Source: Enterococcus sp. 9D6_DIV0238 (lineage in GTDB: Bacteria; Bacillota; Bacilli; Lactobacillales; Enterococcaceae). Taken from it: a DNA stretch of 64,000 bases. Numbering within the stretch: position 1 is the stretch's first letter; every line of letters begins with the position of its first letter. Location of the stretch: NCBI RefSeq assembly GCF_002174455.2, contig NZ_CP147246.1, positions 1,391,501 through 1,455,500 of the forward strand. The letters run 5' to 3'. The notes under the pieces are model-generated. The model saw only the letters and a program-made list of their open reading frames with translations. It ran no database searches and was not told the origin of the DNA. Made by a program: the position numbers and the translations under genes. Below are positions 62,333 through 64,000 of the stretch, piece by piece.

Positions 62333-62989
62333 TCACAAAATAATATGATCCTTCAAAATCTCCAAATCCGTGATCAAAATCTTCCGATCCTGTATCTTGA
62401 TCGCTCCTAATTCTCTTAACTGCTGCATCATGCGATTCACACTGCTAGCGGATGTAATTCCACAAAAATGAGCGATTTCTTCATTTGTAACCACAAAATC
62501 GATCAACAAGCCTTCAGCTGTTTCCACACCAAACGTATCATACAACTCATAAATCTGTGTACAGACTGCACCAAATTTTCCATTCATCAGCATCTGCTGC
62601 ATTTTTTTCATCGAATACATCAAACGCACACGATAATAATCTTTCACGTACATCTGCAGGTCTTTACTTTTATTGATATCCTTCCAAAACTGTACCCGAT
62701 CGATTTGGTACAACTCCGCCTGCTCTGATTCTACACGTATATTGAACGGCGCATCGATAAACTGTGAATATTCATCTCGTAACAGCGAAACGATTTCCAA
62801 GCTATTAATGTATCTTAAATTAAACTCACGGCCGTCCGGTGAGATGACACTGGTTTTGATAATACCGCTTTTCAGCACGTAAGCATAGCGATCTTGCAAT
62901 CCTTCGTATGTGAGGTAATTTTTCCGTTTTTTCACAACGATTCGAAATGCGTGATCATCTAAATATTCTTGTAACACATGACTGTCCAT
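62333..62989 (-). CDS. PrfA-like Crp/Fnr-family transcriptional regulator
   Basis: 218 residues from ATG at 62989, which follows AGGGAG and aligns with the PrfA start; an ATG at 63022 lacks a ribosome site. N-terminal cNMP-binding-like beta roll, with SGIIKTSVISPDGREFNLRY aligning to PrfA DGITKLTSISENG; helix MNGKFGAVCTQIYELYDTFG aligning to PrfA INGKLGSICGQL; C-terminal winged HTH TNEEIAHFCGITSASSVNRM. It resembles Listeria PrfA and E. faecalis Ers. Autoregulation is suggested by the PrfA-box-like site upstream. Confidence 0.82.
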   Translation of the reverse strand: MDSHVLQEYLDDHAFRIVVKKRKNYLTYEGLQDRYAYVLKSGIIKTSVISPDGREFNLRYINSLEIVSLLRDEYSQFIDAPFNIRVESEQAELYQIDRVQFWKDINKSKDLQMYVKDYYRVRLMYSMKKMQQMLMNGKFGAVCTQIYELYDTFGVETAEGLLIDFVVTNEEIAHFCGITSASSVNRMMQQLRELGAIKIQDRKILITDLEILKDHIIL

Positions 62990-63054
62990 GAGTGTTGCGC
63001 TCCCTATCCATTTTATTGTCATACTTATTTAAAAGGATATCACATCAAAAAACA

Positions 63055-63068
63055 ATAACAAATGTTAA
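63055..63068. promoter_or_regulatory. PrfA/Ers-box-like palindrome
   Basis: ATAACAAATGTTAA, one mismatch from the PrfA box TTAACAnnTGTTAA. On the minus strand 23 bases separate it from TAAATA (toward the regulator); on the plus strand 22 bases separate it from TATTTA (toward the MFS gene). The 22-23 base spacing to the -10 is the PrfA rule. Confidence 0.65.
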
Positions 63069-63224
63069 TGATTTTTGTTGTATTTTTTTGTATTTAACCT
63101 TTTTAAACTACAAACCCGCATTTTTTTCTTTTATTTTTTTTGTATAGTATCACCTACAAAGGAATTTCAGAAAATCAATTGTAATTTCATTTTTATTTAT
63201 TGAAGAAAGAAGGAATAACGAAAA

Positions 63225-64000
63225 ATGTCGGAACAGGTAAAGGAAAAATTATTTAACAAAGGATTTATCAGTATCACCTTGATCAATTTCATCGTTTATT
63301 TAGTTTACTATTTATTGATGGTGATCATTGCAGTTATCGCACAAGATACTTTGCATGCTACATTGGGACAAGCAGGTCTCGCATCCGGGATTTATATTAT
63401 TGGAACGTTGATCGCTCGACTATTTATGGGGAAAACTTTAGAATTGATCGGTAGAAAAGCAGTATTACGCTATGGCGCTTTATTTTATCTTCTAACGACC
63501 ATCGCTTACTTATATATTCCAAATATAGGGATCCTTTATCTGGTTCGCCTACTCAATGGTTTTGGCTATGGCGCTGTTTCTACAGCGACGAACGCGATCG
63601 TTACGGCTTATATTCCTAAATCCAGACATGGAGAAGGCATCAATTATTACGGTTTAAGCACAAGTTTAGCCGCTGCTATCGGGCCATTTATCGGGATGGT
63701 TTTGCTAAATACGATGAACTTCTATTCCATCATTCTATTTTCAATCATTCTGATTTTACTGACTACGATCGCCTGTTTTATTTTCCCAGTAAAAAATATT
63801 CAGTTGACGCCAGAGCATCGGGCAAGTTTATCACGTTGGAACTTAGATAGTTTTATTGAAAAAAAGGTACTGTTTATTTCATCTATTGCTTTTCTGATGG
63901 GCTTATCCTACTCCAGTGTCCTTTCTTTTCTTTCCTCTTATGCAAAAGCGATCGATCTTGTGAGTGCCAGTTCTTTCTTTTTCGTTGTCTATGCCTTAGT
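63225..64000 (+). CDS. MFS transporter (3' truncated by window)
   Basis: First 258 codons of a major facilitator: ATG after GAAGGA, about eight membrane helices seen, MFS A-motif region GKTLELIGRKAVLRYGALFY between helices 2 and 3, and RLLNGFGYGAVSTATNAIVT in helices 4-5. Drug or sugar efflux/uptake cannot be decided. Divergent from the PrfA-like regulator and possibly under its control. Confidence 0.85.
   Translation, partial: MSEQVKEKLFNKGFISITLINFIVYLVYYLLMVIIAVIAQDTLHATLGQAGLASGIYIIGTLIARLFMGKTLELIGRKAVLRYGALFYLLTTIAYLYIPNIGILYLVRLLNGFGYGAVSTATNAIVTAYIPKSRHGEGINYYGLSTSLAAAIGPFIGMVLLNTMNFYSIILFSIILILLTTIACFIFPVKNIQLTPEHRASLSRWNLDSFIEKKVLFISSIAFLMGLSYSSVLSFLSSYAKAIDLVSASSFFFVVYAL

Noticed and set aside
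1..64000. CRISPR arrays, insertion sequences, tRNA or rRNA genes
   Set aside because: No regularly spaced short repeats, transposase motifs or tRNA cloverleaf sequence was seen on either strand.

Overview
The window is chromosomal DNA of a low-GC Firmicute, almost certainly an Enterococcus close to E. faecalis. The grounds are the gene families and their order (ddl-murF-cshA-acpS-alr-mazF, the Gls24/GlsB/AmaP envelope-stress cluster next to ctc-type L25, a Pip/YhgE homologue), strong AGGAGG ribosome binding sites, compact U-tailed terminators and T-box control of an amino-acid transporter. I saw no rRNA, tRNA, CRISPR array, prophage, transposase or plasmid origin. Most genes lie on the minus strand.

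Layout. 1-9.6 kb: end of an OpuC-type permease, a KimA potassium importer, a membrane-anchored MutS-family ATPase, a CDF metal exporter and a Pip/YhgE protein. 9.6-12.7 kb: an NADH-oxidase-like flavoprotein with Ser at the catalytic Cys42 position, divergent from an Mga-like regulator. 12.9-16.5 kb: signal peptidase I with a long basic N-terminus, and an operon of membrane, coiled-coil and LysM proteins. 16.8-25 kb: cell-wall and housekeeping genes (orphan mazF, alr, acpS, cshA, murF, ddl), a UPF0178 gene and a GyrB-like protein that has lost its ATP site. 25.3-37 kb: a 13-gene catabolic and transport cluster on one strand: KDG kinase, KDGP aldolase, DgaE-like PLP enzyme, deacetylase, MupG-like glycosidase, PTS EIIC, DUF4310/4311/4312/SFCGS proteins, a PRD protein and a PRD/EIIB regulator. 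37-39.1 kb: a candidate structured small RNA, an oxidoreductase and a second orphan mazF. 39.7-47.2 kb: a seven-gene operon with an OmpR-type two-component system, two FtsX-like permeases, one degenerate and one canonical ABC ATPase, and a PASTA protein without a kinase. 47.3-56 kb: udk, acetyltransferase, HAD phosphatase, pseudouridine synthase, L25, envelope-stress genes, an oligopeptide-binding protein and a C26 amidohydrolase. 56.2-59.8 kb: an amino-acid (probably histidine) ABC transporter behind tandem T-box leaders. One leader module is perfectly duplicated (231 bp), and three degenerate 190-195 bp repeats lie inside the operon. 59.9-64 kb: rhodanese, GNAT, a lipoprotein-like protein, a DJ-1/PfpI protein, and a PrfA-like regulator divergent from an MFS transporter with a near-consensus PrfA box between them.

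The most unusual parts are the tandem T-box duplication that appears to have made a new terminator, the repeat array with a compensatory stem change, the uncharacterised DUF4310-4312/SFCGS pathway with a shared 12-bp operator candidate, the two-component/asymmetric ABC/PASTA operon, the ATP-site-less GyrB-like protein, and the PrfA-box promoter. All functions are inferred from sequence reading. No database search was run.
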